Positions 16,733-25,357 of a stretch of 34,473 bases of DNA are shown here, one piece after another. The stretch's first letter is position 1. Each line of letters starts with the position of its first letter. Below the pieces are notes generated by a model that was given only the letters and a program-made list of their open reading frames with translations, was not told where the DNA came from and did no database searches. Origin of the DNA: an uncultured Pirellulaceae bacterium (lineage in GTDB: Bacteria; Planctomycetota; Planctomycetia; Pirellulales; Pirellulaceae); NCBI GenBank assembly GCA_938036435.1, contig CALHPU010000129.1:1-34473 (forward strand), in the 5' to 3' direction. The translations under genes were made by a program, and so were the position numbers.

Positions 16733-16825
16733 CCTCGCTTGCGCGTTTTGAAGTTGCTCAAATACAAGCCAGACGCAAGCGGGCGGATAATTCCGAAGAT
16801 TTCCGGATCCCTCGCTTGCGCGTCG
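16733..16825. repeat. Cluster of CTCGCTTGCGCGT motifs in a gene-free gap
   Basis: The gap 16601-17036 has no supported gene. It contains CCTCGCTTGCGCGT at 16733-16746, the inverted form ACGCAAGCGGG at 16773-16783, and CCCTCGCTTGCGCGTCG at 16809-16825. The three could pair with each other in the transcript or be binding sites or remnants of a dispersed repeat. No function can be assigned. Confidence 0.5.
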
Positions 16826-17036
16826 AGCTTTTATTGAAACACTTCGCGATTTCAGATTTACGTGCGCTCTGTCGAACAGAATTTGAAATTCGATTTTTAA
16901 TGCGGAACTTCAAAACTCACGCGTTGGGTTAGTCTTCGCACGATTTGTCCCCGCGTTTAAAACAATCACTACCGCAAACCGAAAGGAGTCTCTATTTGAC
17001 TCCATCAGCACGCCCCTTTTTTTGACGGGAAGAAGT

Positions 17037-19421
17037 CTATTCCTTAACTCTGATATTCTTGAACAACACGGTGCCTTGAGGACCCTTGTGAATCTGGAGT
17101 CCAAAGAAACCATCGGGATAGGATCCGTCATCGGTCCAATTGGCCATCGGTACGCCATTGATCCAAGTCTTCACTTGGTTTCCTTTTGCCGAAATAGTCA
17201 CTCGGTTCCAGCCTTCTTCCTTGAGCGCTGTTCGTGTCGGAACGTGCTGCTTCAACCACAGCGGATAAAAGTAGCCTCCACAACTCTGCCCATAGATGCC
17301 GCCGGACCAAAAACGGCCCTTGGCGAATCCGTCAAACCCCTCCAACTCGACCTGAGGTCCATACACGGTCTGGTTTTCATCAGAATCGGTTTTCTTTTTG
17401 TCCTTTGTTCGTTTGCGTGACCGCAACATCACACCAGTGTTACCATCGACCAGCCACTTGACGTCGCAAGTGAAAACGAAGTCTTTGAAATCGCTACGCT
17501 CGGTCGAGAGATAAGTGCTCTCCGATCCCGGCACGCAGGTTCCCTTGATCATGCCATCTTCCACTTCGAACTTGCAGGTTCCACCATACGGCTTCCAACC
17601 CGTAAGATCACGTCCATTGAACAGTTCGGTAAAACCTTCTGTTAAATCTGGCTCTTGATCCGTATTAAGTAGCATCTGGGCGGGGTCGGGCACGTTCTTT
17701 TGAGTCTTGTATCGCTGATACCAGTACGCTTGATCGGGTGCCACGTCCGACGGTAGCACAACATCAGCGTTTTTTTTAACGCCCGGTGCTTTGTCATTTC
17801 CTGAAGCAGACAACACCTTCAACACGTAGGCGTACTCCGAAGGACGGTTCTTGGGCAGTTTAACGCTTAGACCATCAGCCCCGCGTGACCACTCCAATTT
17901 TTCGTCTGAGCCAAGCATCACTACCGAAGAAATTTGCTCGGGAAAATGAGCCGACCCCTTGGCCAGCGTTTTGACCAGTACGCTTCCACTTTCGGGCCAC
18001 GCCAAACCCGTCACATAAAGCGCCTTGTCCTTGACGGTAAATCGCAAGTCCTCGGCAGTGAATCGCTTGTCATTCTTCTCCGCAACATGGCCGGTCGAAA
18101 CACCGGTCGGTCCTTCGCCAAAGGTCTTCCAATAAGTCGTGTCATAGATCGATTCGCCGTTGATCTTCAACCAATCGCCAATGCCCTTGAGGATTGCGAC
18201 GTCCTCTTCAGGAATGGTTCCGTCGGGGCGCGGCCCCACGTTTAGCAACAAGCAACCATTTTTGCTTACGATGTCGACCAAATCGTCAACCAGACGATCG
18301 GCCGTTTTGTATTTTTGGTTTTCCGTGTACCCCCAAGAACTGGCGCTAACGGCAGTGTCAGTCTGCCAGAACGGCTTGCGAATTTCGGCCATTTTGGAGC
18401 GCTCTTTGTCCAAAACAGCAGCACCTTCGGGAAAAGCATTCCACTTGTAATTGATAATCCCAATCCCGTTTTCCCATTTCTGGGACTGGTTGTAGTAGTA
18501 CGCCGAAAAGCGCTTAAGGTGCTCCGCAAAATGGTTTGACTCGTGCGTTCCGTTTTTACGATCAGGGGCGATTCCAAAATCGAACCAGAACACATCCGGC
18601 TGATATTTGTCCACCAGCTCACAACAGCGTGCCAGCCAATCGTCTTTGAATTGGTCATCTTGTGGCGGAAATGATTCTTGATAATTCCACGCATCTGGCT
18701 TAAACAGAAACGGCATCGCCCGACCATAAAGATCAGCATACTGTGGATCGGCATTGTCGTAGTCTGCGTTGCGGACATAAAACATCCAGTTGAACGCGCG
18801 GTGACTGCTAACGCCAAACTTCATCCCTTCGGCACGCACAGCAGCGGCCAGCTCCTTGACGATGTCTCGCTTGGGGCCCATTTCGGTAGAATCCCAGCGC
18901 GTGTAATCGCTCTCGTACATCGCGAACCCGTCATGATGCTCGGCAACCGGAATGACGTAACGCGCCCCGGTCTCCTTGAACAACTTAGCCCATTGCGTCG
19001 CATCAAAATTCTCAGCCTTAAACTGCGGAATGAAATCCTTGTAGCCAAACTCCTTATGCGAGCCGTACTTCTCTTTGTGATGTTCGAAGAAGTTGTCACC
19101 GCGTCGTTTGCGGTTGATGTACATCTGACGCGGGTACCACTCGCTTCCATAAGCTGGCACGCTGTACGCACCCCAGTGAATGAAGATTCCAAATTTTGCG
19201 TCCTTGTACCATTGAGGTATCTCATAGCCTTCCAAAGATTCCCATTCAGGCTTGAAGGGGCCCGCTTCGGCGACTTTGTCGATGTCGGCTACCGCAGGAG
19301 CGACTGCTGGATGCGGCCCAGTTCTGTCGACGGAGGCAGCATCTTGAGCAACCGCAATCGGAGCCGTTATCGCTCCTGTTGCTAAAAGGATGAACGCAAA
19401 CAATGAACTTCTTGTCAACAT
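17037..19421 (-). CDS. Secreted GH29 alpha-L-fucosidase fused to a DUF1080 domain
   Basis: A 794-residue exported protein. After a signal peptide (MLTRSSLFAFILLATGAITAPIAVAQ), residues about 45-530 are a glycoside hydrolase family 29 fucosidase: PQWYKDAKFGIFIHWGAYSVPAYGSEWY, VIPVAEHHDGFAMYESDYTRWDS, the nucleophile aspartate in PDVFWFDFG, and LLLNVGPRPDGTIPEED. The last ~200 residues are DUF1080 (PF06439, now named 3-keto-disaccharide hydrolase): FTELFNGRDLTGWKPYGG, STYLSTERSDFKDF and WNRVTISAKGNQVKTWINGV. It should release L-fucose from fucosylated glycans; the second domain may bind or cleave sugar. ATG 19421 is preceded by GAGG at good spacing; a TTG at 19433 is also in frame. It is divergent from the PSCyt1 gene. 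Confidence 0.93.
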   Translation of the reverse strand: MLTRSSLFAFILLATGAITAPIAVAQDAASVDRTGPHPAVAPAVADIDKVAEAGPFKPEWESLEGYEIPQWYKDAKFGIFIHWGAYSVPAYGSEWYPRQMYINRKRRGDNFFEHHKEKYGSHKEFGYKDFIPQFKAENFDATQWAKLFKETGARYVIPVAEHHDGFAMYESDYTRWDSTEMGPKRDIVKELAAAVRAEGMKFGVSSHRAFNWMFYVRNADYDNADPQYADLYGRAMPFLFKPDAWNYQESFPPQDDQFKDDWLARCCELVDKYQPDVFWFDFGIAPDRKNGTHESNHFAEHLKRFSAYYYNQSQKWENGIGIINYKWNAFPEGAAVLDKERSKMAEIRKPFWQTDTAVSASSWGYTENQKYKTADRLVDDLVDIVSKNGCLLLNVGPRPDGTIPEEDVAILKGIGDWLKINGESIYDTTYWKTFGEGPTGVSTGHVAEKNDKRFTAEDLRFTVKDKALYVTGLAWPESGSVLVKTLAKGSAHFPEQISSVVMLGSDEKLEWSRGADGLSVKLPKNRPSEYAYVLKVLSASGNDKAPGVKKNADVVLPSDVAPDQAYWYQRYKTQKNVPDPAQMLLNTDQEPDLTEGFTELFNGRDLTGWKPYGGTCKFEVEDGMIKGTCVPGSESTYLSTERSDFKDFVFTCDVKWLVDGNTGVMLRSRKRTKDKKKTDSDENQTVYGPQVELEGFDGFAKGRFWSGGIYGQSCGGYFYPLWLKQHVPTRTALKEEGWNRVTISAKGNQVKTWINGVPMANWTDDGSYPDGFFGLQIHKGPQGTVLFKNIRVKE

Positions 19422-19893
19422 GGACTGCCTCAAATGGAAAGTGGAAGTGTGAGCCGCTATCGTGCCTTGAGTTTAACCAATCTTAAACGAAGTAGCACCG
19501 TTGTTACGAGAACCTTTTTCGATAATCGACCTGCTACGTCGCAATTGGTGGATGACACGTTTGAGCTAAACTTAATCGATGCCGTGCCAACAAAGTTTCG
19601 AACTGAAAATCTTCAACCTTTTAATTTTTTCATTTTTGCAGTCCGAAACAGGCATTTCTCGCCTTCTATCGGTGAAATCATTGCCAAATTGTTGCCGCGC
19701 TTGGACAAAACACGGACCGTCTTTCGGCTACGTTGGTTTAACTAACGCTTGTCGCTACGATGTACAAGCTCCGTCAGTGTAAACGTGTGGCGAGCATCCT
19801 GCTTGCCGTCAAACAATCGCGTACGATTGGCAAGCTGGAAGCTTACCCCACCAAAACTAAATCTGGACAAAACACTCGTTCGATATCGCCACG
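19422..19893. other. Divergent intergenic region
   Basis: This 472-bp region separates the minus-strand fucosidase from the plus-strand PSCyt1 gene and must hold both promoters. No convincing gene is present in it. It carries family A repeat copy 2 near its right end. Promoter boxes could not be assigned with confidence. Confidence 0.5.
19785..19851. repeat. Intergenic palindromic repeat, family A, copy 2
   Basis: A 67-bp copy of the element at 3611-3677, aligned without gaps and differing at 11 positions. It ends in GTGTGGC and ACCCCAC, and retains the second inner hairpin (AAGCT/AGCTT); the first is imperfect here (GGCGAGCA/TGCTTGCC). It lies 42 bases before the PSCyt1 gene, so it would be in that gene's leader. 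Confidence 0.8.
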
Positions 19894-22470
19894 ATGAAAC
19901 GATCATTTTCAATTCGGTTGCAAGTCTTGTTTTGGATGACCGTGGGTGGATCCGCCACGGTGATGGCCACCCAACAAGACGAGGCGAATCAACCAAGCGA
20001 GGCTCAAACTGCAGACGAGCAAGTGGTTGATTTCGGGCGTGACATCCAACCGTTGCTTTCTGATCGTTGCTACCTTTGCCACTGCCCCGATGAATCCGCA
20101 AGAGCCGCGGGGCTGAGACTGGACAATTTCGCGGGCGCGACGCTATCGTCGATCGTTCCCGGCGACGCCGATGGCAGTGAATTGATCGAACGTATTTCCA
20201 GTGACGACGATGGCTATCGAATGCCGACGCCAGCAAGCCACAAAAGAGCGCTGACCTCTGATCAAGTCGATCTTTTTCGTAAGTGGATCAATCAGGGGGC
20301 CAAATACGAAGGGCATTGGGCCTTTAAGAATCCGGTCAAACCAGCAGTTCCAAATGTTGAAGGGGAGTCCAAGAAACTACATGCCATCGACGCGTTCATT
20401 CAGAAAAAACTCTCCGCCAACGGTATCGCACCGGCGAAGCGGGCCACTCGGAGGAAATTATTGCGGCGAGCGTCGTTTGATTTGACAGGCTTACCGCCCA
20501 CGCCAGCGCAAATAAAAGCATTCGAAGACGATTCAAACTCAGACCAAGAAGCTTGGTCAACCGCGTTGGATCGGCTTTTAGCGTCGGTTCACTACGGAGA
20601 ACATCAAACGCGCCTGTGGCTCGACGCGTCGCGGTACGCCGACAGCAACGGTTACCAATACGATTTTAAACGCGATCAATGGGCGTGGCGGGACTGGGTG
20701 ATCGACGCCTTCAACAATAACCAGCCCTTTGACAAATTTTCGATCCAGCAACTCGCCGGCGACCTGCTACGTAGCGCCACCAATCAACAACGGCTGGCAA
20801 CGGGATTCTGCCGCAACCACCCGATCACTGTTGAAGGCGGTGTGATCGATGAAGAGTATCGCATTGAATACGTCATCGATCGCGCTGTGACCGCGGGAAC
20901 CGTTTGGATGGGCCTGACCGTTCAATGCGCCCGTTGCCACGATCACAAATACGATCCGCTTTCGCAAAAGGACTTTTTTCAGCTAACAGCTTTTTTCAAC
21001 AACGTCCCAGAGAAAGGATTCAACGGTTTTGCGCCCAAGGCAAAGATTCCTTCCCCATTGCAAGCTCAATTCGTCGGTGCCACAAGAATGAAGCTCGACG
21101 CAGCCGATGCCAAATTTCGAAAACTGGCCAGCGTGTGGGAAGTTGACCAAGAAAAGTTGCTGCAAGAATTCGTAGTCGCCAACAGCAACAGTGAAACTCC
21201 GTTGCCGGTGGCGAAAATTGCCCTCGCCGCGTCAGCGAAATCAGCCATCGACAGAACGCCCGAAGAGAAAGACGCCATCTTGGAACTGATTGTACTCAAA
21301 CACGGCGATGAGAAACTGACAGCGGCCGTTGAACTTTTGCAGGCCGCGCGTATGGAGCACAACGCGATGATGGCCGAGGTACCCGACACGATGGTAATGG
21401 CTGATCGAAAAGAGCGTCGAAAAACCTATGTCCTTGATCGAGGCGAGTACGATAAACCGGGCGAGGAAGTCGAACCGCTGGTTCCCGATTGGCTCAATTC
21501 CTCTGGTGCTACTTTTGAGAGAAACCGACTCGGGTTCGCTAAGTGGTTGATGTCCGATGACAACCCGCTTACCGCTCGCGTGACGGTCAATCGTTATTGG
21601 CAATATTTGTTTGGCATCGGCATCGTCGATACTCCAGAAGATTTTGGTCTACAGGGTTCTCAACCAACCCACCCAGATCTACTTGATTGGCTGGCAGTCG
21701 ACTTTCGCTCAAACGGGTGGAACGTCAAACGGCTGTTGAAGCAAATCATGATGACCCACGCCTATCAACAGGATTCGGCGGTAACGGCCGATCAATTTGC
21801 GGCCGATCCCGAAAACCGAATGTTGGCGCGCGGGCCTCGATTTCGGTTGGACGCCGAAGCCATTCGCGACGCGGCGCTTGCCGTTAGCGGATCCCTGAAC
21901 AAAACCATTGGTGGCCCAAGCGTTTTCCCCTATCATCCCAAGGGACTATGGTTGGAGGTCAACAACCGTGCGGGTTACTCGTCGCAGTACCAACAGGACA
22001 CCGGTGAGAAGCTATACCGCCGCAGCCTGTACACGTTTTGGAAGCGCTCGGTTGCTCCGCCGTCGATGGCAATTTTTGATGCTCCAGCCAGAGAGTATTG
22101 CCAAGTTAGACGTTCACGTACCAACACGCCGCTGCAAGCCTTCGTCATGCTGCACGATCCGCAGTTCGTGGAAGCCGCCCGGTTGCTAGCTGCAAGGATG
22201 TTGGAAGAGGGTGAGGATCTAAGTGCTCAGGTCCAGCGTGGGATGAACCTAACACTCGGCCGCTCACCCACCGAAGATGAATTATCGCTGCTCATTGAAG
22301 CCTACTATGGGCGGCTGAAGGCTTGCCAAGCGGACCCCGAAATTGCGAAATTGGCTCTGGCGGTAGGAGAATCGGAGGTGGATGCTGAAATAGACCAATC
22401 TCAACTAGCAGCGATGATGGAGGTTACTCGTTTGATGCTGAACCTGAGTGAGTTCGTCACCCGAGAGTAA
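19894..22470 (+). CDS. PSCyt1-DUF1549-DUF1553 protein (planctomycete cytochrome c-like)
   Basis: An 858-residue exported protein of a planctomycete-expanded family. After a signal peptide (MKRSFSIRLQVLFWMTVGG) comes a PSCyt1 domain with the single haem c site CYLCH (Cys59, Cys62, His63) and YRMPTP. DUF1549/PSCyt2 follows (AIDAFIQKKL, RRASFDLTGLPPTPAQI, LWLDASRYADSNGY, QCARCHDHKYDPLSQKDFFQL), then DUF1553/PSD1 (NPLTARVTVNRYWQYLFGIG, LDWLAVDFRSNGWNVKRLLKQI, RRSRTNTPLQAFVMLHDPQFVEAARLLAARML). QCARCH offers a second CxxCH. The molecular role is unsettled; electron transfer coupled to extracellular substrate breakdown is often proposed. It forms the usual pair with the DUF1501 gene 120 bases downstream. 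Confidence 0.95.
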   Translation: MKRSFSIRLQVLFWMTVGGSATVMATQQDEANQPSEAQTADEQVVDFGRDIQPLLSDRCYLCHCPDESARAAGLRLDNFAGATLSSIVPGDADGSELIERISSDDDGYRMPTPASHKRALTSDQVDLFRKWINQGAKYEGHWAFKNPVKPAVPNVEGESKKLHAIDAFIQKKLSANGIAPAKRATRRKLLRRASFDLTGLPPTPAQIKAFEDDSNSDQEAWSTALDRLLASVHYGEHQTRLWLDASRYADSNGYQYDFKRDQWAWRDWVIDAFNNNQPFDKFSIQQLAGDLLRSATNQQRLATGFCRNHPITVEGGVIDEEYRIEYVIDRAVTAGTVWMGLTVQCARCHDHKYDPLSQKDFFQLTAFFNNVPEKGFNGFAPKAKIPSPLQAQFVGATRMKLDAADAKFRKLASVWEVDQEKLLQEFVVANSNSETPLPVAKIALAASAKSAIDRTPEEKDAILELIVLKHGDEKLTAAVELLQAARMEHNAMMAEVPDTMVMADRKERRKTYVLDRGEYDKPGEEVEPLVPDWLNSSGATFERNRLGFAKWLMSDDNPLTARVTVNRYWQYLFGIGIVDTPEDFGLQGSQPTHPDLLDWLAVDFRSNGWNVKRLLKQIMMTHAYQQDSAVTADQFAADPENRMLARGPRFRLDAEAIRDAALAVSGSLNKTIGGPSVFPYHPKGLWLEVNNRAGYSSQYQQDTGEKLYRRSLYTFWKRSVAPPSMAIFDAPAREYCQVRRSRTNTPLQAFVMLHDPQFVEAARLLAARMLEEGEDLSAQVQRGMNLTLGRSPTEDELSLLIEAYYGRLKACQADPEIAKLALAVGESEVDAEIDQSQLAAMMEVTRLMLNLSEFVTRE

Positions 22471-22486
22471 CGGACTTTGATTGTTC

Positions 22487-22551
22487 GCAGTGGGTTCACC
22501 AGAATTCCATAATTCCTTAAAAGAGAGGGGACTTCTGGCGAAGTCCACTAC
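22487..22551. repeat. Intergenic palindromic repeat, family B, copy 2
   Basis: Arms at 22487-22508 and 22529-22551 are complementary with about four differences, including one gap, and enclose a 20-base loop. The left arm reads GTGGGTTCACCAGAATTCC; its core is shared with the element at 15838-15900. It sits in the 120-bp spacer between the PSCyt1 and DUF1501 genes and would fold in their joint transcript. Confidence 0.7.
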
Positions 22552-22590
22552 AGAGCCACGTAAAACGAAACCAACTTCAGAAAACGAATC

Positions 22591-24096
22591 ATGAACCCTG
22601 TTTTTGAACGACAACTTCAGATCAATCGTCGTCACTTCTTTCGTCGCGGCGTCAATTCCATCGGCGCTGCCGCCTTGGGAAGCCTTTTGGCATCTGGGTC
22701 CGCTGCTGGCGCTGCCCCTCGGTTAGGATATGCGGACTTCAATTCACTGGCATCCAATAACGGACCGGGCTATGGCCCCGGCAACGTCGGCCCCACTCAT
22801 TTCCCCCCAAAAGCGAAACGAGTGATTTATTTATGTCAGTCGGGTGCGCCAAGTCAAATGGACACGTTTGACTACAAACCGATGTTAGAGAAATTTGACG
22901 GTCAGGATCTTCCCGACTCGATTCGCGGAGAACAACGACTTACCGGAATGACTTCAGGACAAGCGGCATTTCCCGCCGCCAAATCGATCGCAAAATTTGC
23001 CAAACGCGGCCAGTCCGGACAGTGGATCAGCGATTTGCTACCGCATCATGAGAAGATCGCTGACGACATTTGCGTGATCAAGTCGATGTTCACCGAAGCC
23101 ATCAATCACGATCCAGCGATCACTTTTTTTCAAACCGGCCACCAACAACCCGGACGCCCGAGCCTCGGATCATGGTGTACTTACGGCTTGGGCAGTGAGG
23201 CAGAGGACCTGCCGGCGTACGTTGTGCTATTGGATAAGAACACCGACTCCGAAGCTCAACCACTTTACTCGCGTCTTTGGGGCAGTGGTTTTTTACCCTC
23301 CAACCACCAAGGGGTAAAGCTGCGAGGTACGGGAGACCCGGTGTTGTATCTTCAGGACCCGACGGGAGCAACGCTAACGCAAAAGCGAAAAATGCTGGAC
23401 CGTTTGCAGCGACTCAATTCAATACACTTCGAATCGGTTGGCGATCCCGAGATCCAAACACGCATCGCCGCATACGAGATGGCATATCGAATGCAAATTT
23501 CGGCCCCAGAACTTATCGATTTCTCTGACGAAACCGAAGAAACTTTCAAACTTTATGGTGACGACGCCAAAATCCCCGGCACCCACGCGGCCAACTGCTT
23601 GATGGCCCGCCGACTGGCACAGCGCGGCGTACGTTTTATTCAGCTCTATCATCGCGGCTGGGATAACCACTCAAATTTACCTCAGCGACACCCGGCCATT
23701 GCCAAAGAAGTGGATCAAGGGTCTTCTGCATTGGTCCAAGACTTGAAACGTCTTGGTATGCTCGAGGATACGTTGGTGATTTGGGGCGGTGAGTTTGGCC
23801 GAACCGTCTACAAGCAAGGCGATCCCAAACGTTTTGGGCGGGACCATCACCCACGGTGTTTTTCAATCTGGATGGCAGGAGGTGGCGTGCGGCCGGGGAT
23901 CAGCTACGGCCAAACGGACGACTGGTGCTACAACATCGTGGACAAAGATCGATACGGCGTTCATGTTCATGATTTGAACGCCACGATCCTGCACTTGCTT
24001 GGGTTGGACCACCAGCGCCTCACCTACCGATTTCAAGGGCGCGACTATCGCATCACCGACGTGCATGGAAAAGTGGTGAAGGATATTCTAGTGTAG
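22591..24096 (+). CDS. Tat-exported DUF1501 protein
   Basis: A 501-residue member of the DUF1501 family, distantly related to sulfatases and alkaline phosphatases. The N-terminus is a twin-arginine signal (INRRHFFRRGVNSIGAAALGSLLASG), so it is exported folded. Family features are VIYLCQSGAPSQMDTFDYKPML, FFQTGHQQPGRPSLGSWCTYGLG, LMARRLAQRGVRFIQLYHRGWDNH, VIWGGEFGRT and GRDHHPRCFSIWMAGGG. The His and Asp residues in the last segments resemble metal ligands of the alkaline phosphatase fold. It is paired with the PSCyt1-DUF1549-DUF1553 gene, as commonly in planctomycetes; the two probably act together outside the cytoplasm. The biochemical activity is unknown. Confidence 0.94.
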   Translation: MNPVFERQLQINRRHFFRRGVNSIGAAALGSLLASGSAAGAAPRLGYADFNSLASNNGPGYGPGNVGPTHFPPKAKRVIYLCQSGAPSQMDTFDYKPMLEKFDGQDLPDSIRGEQRLTGMTSGQAAFPAAKSIAKFAKRGQSGQWISDLLPHHEKIADDICVIKSMFTEAINHDPAITFFQTGHQQPGRPSLGSWCTYGLGSEAEDLPAYVVLLDKNTDSEAQPLYSRLWGSGFLPSNHQGVKLRGTGDPVLYLQDPTGATLTQKRKMLDRLQRLNSIHFESVGDPEIQTRIAAYEMAYRMQISAPELIDFSDETEETFKLYGDDAKIPGTHAANCLMARRLAQRGVRFIQLYHRGWDNHSNLPQRHPAIAKEVDQGSSALVQDLKRLGMLEDTLVIWGGEFGRTVYKQGDPKRFGRDHHPRCFSIWMAGGGVRPGISYGQTDDWCYNIVDKDRYGVHVHDLNATILHLLGLDHQRLTYRFQGRDYRITDVHGKVVKDILV

Positions 24097-24167
24097 GCAG
24101 GTCACGCCAGTTGCCAATTCAATTCACTTCAATTTAATTCAGCTCGATCGGAATCCCGTGCCTATTT

Positions 24168-25205
24168 CTATCCCAACTCACGCAAGACACCCGCAGTAAT
24201 TTCATCGCTGTAGCCGTGCATCTTCCAATGCCCCGGACTCCAACCGGCAAGGAAGCGATAAAAGTCGGCCCACGCAAATCGATATAGCTCACGCCACTGA
24301 GACTCAAGCGCACAGAAGTCAATCTCGAGATCTGGCCGAGCGGTAACGGCAGCTTGCAACATTTCGAAGTATGCGTTCAGCAGCGTATCTTGTTGCCGCA
24401 GGCATTCGGTGTCACTCAGGCAACTGCTGATCAAATAGGCCACGTCCTTCATGCCGCAACCCCGACCGACGTACTGAAAATCGACCGCTGCAGCAACGCC
24501 GGGCGACGCTGGGAAACAAAAATTGGCCAGTTTGGCGTCCCCGTGAACCAACGTCTGTATCCTGCAGCTGTTCAATCGCTGATCGATTTCCGCAGCAGCC
24601 TTTTTTAGATCACCCGACTCCATCGCATCCAACTCGTCTTGGCGCGTTGCCAAATGCCAATAAGTCCCCACCGGCCAAAGCTCACTCTCGACGGCCCGCG
24701 CATCGATGCCCATAAACGCTGCATGAAAACTTGCCAGCCAACTTAAGCATGCCAGTAACTCCTGCTTGGCCACCGAATTTTTCCTCACAGGAAATCCTTC
24801 ACATCCGTTGCTTGGTTGGTCAAGGTCCTCCAAGACCATCAGCCAATCAGACTCCGACGCTGGACTGTGCGATTCGGCACCCAAGAATTTGGCCACGCGA
24901 CATTGGTCACCGCATCGCGAAGAGAACGTGGCGTAAAAATTTCGCTCCACTTCGTAAGACCGAATTTTTCGAGAGTGGGACGCGTCGCCATTCCAACCGC
25001 GCGGATGCGACTCCCCTGCCCTGCCTGCCTCAACAAATTTGACAATGGCTGATTGGGTGCGGTCCGGTTCATCGAAGTCCAAATCTACTTTTTGTATTCT
25101 CCCGTAGCCGCTCCACAGACTTTGTACCACCTCTCTGGGCGTGCATCTAACAGCATTGGTTAGAGTGCAAACGCGTTGGAGAGCAGACGGAGAAAATGTT
25201 TGCAT
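24168..25205 (-). CDS. CHK/EcKinase-like aminoglycoside phosphotransferase-fold protein
   Basis: A 345-residue cytoplasmic kinase-fold protein. Motifs seen are the catalytic-loop LVHGDAKLANFCF (HGDxxxxN, with the aspartate as base) and the metal-binding AVDFQYVGRG, followed by MKDVAYLISSCL, typical of the CHK kinase-like/ecdysteroid kinase-like branch of the phosphotransferase (APH) superfamily. The N-lobe is weaker (IVKFVEAG may hold the ATP lysine, and SYEVERNFYATF the pairing glutamate). It would phosphorylate a hydroxyl on a small molecule; the substrate is not predictable. ATG 25205 is chosen, because the upstream open part to 25310 uses a TTG start and overlaps repeat-like DNA. It converges with the DUF1501 gene, with 71 bases between. 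Confidence 0.8.
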   Translation of the reverse strand: MQTFSPSALQRVCTLTNAVRCTPREVVQSLWSGYGRIQKVDLDFDEPDRTQSAIVKFVEAGRAGESHPRGWNGDASHSRKIRSYEVERNFYATFSSRCGDQCRVAKFLGAESHSPASESDWLMVLEDLDQPSNGCEGFPVRKNSVAKQELLACLSWLASFHAAFMGIDARAVESELWPVGTYWHLATRQDELDAMESGDLKKAAAEIDQRLNSCRIQTLVHGDAKLANFCFPASPGVAAAVDFQYVGRGCGMKDVAYLISSCLSDTECLRQQDTLLNAYFEMLQAAVTARPDLEIDFCALESQWRELYRFAWADFYRFLAGWSPGHWKMHGYSDEITAGVLRELG

Positions 25206-25357
25206 TGAATCAGCATCGTTGAACTGCGGTGGCAGGTTTACATAAAAGCGGCCCGGCACAAGCTGTCCTGTGCGTCCGGTACCCGAAGGCTCGCGCCTTT
25301 CCGCTTCCAAGTTCTCCGGCTACGATCGCGCCAGCAACCCTTCCGCCGAAGCTCGAG

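Noticed and set aside
16705..16932. 75-codon plus-strand frame over the CTCGCTTGCGCGT cluster
   Set aside because: The protein is made mainly of repeat-derived sequence, with no start signal or domain.
25206..25357. N-terminal extension of the phosphotransferase to TTG 25310 and possible repeat remnant
   Set aside because: The extension has no ribosome binding site or fold resemblance. The DNA shares CTCCGGCTACGAT with the family B element, but the rest does not align, so neither was called.
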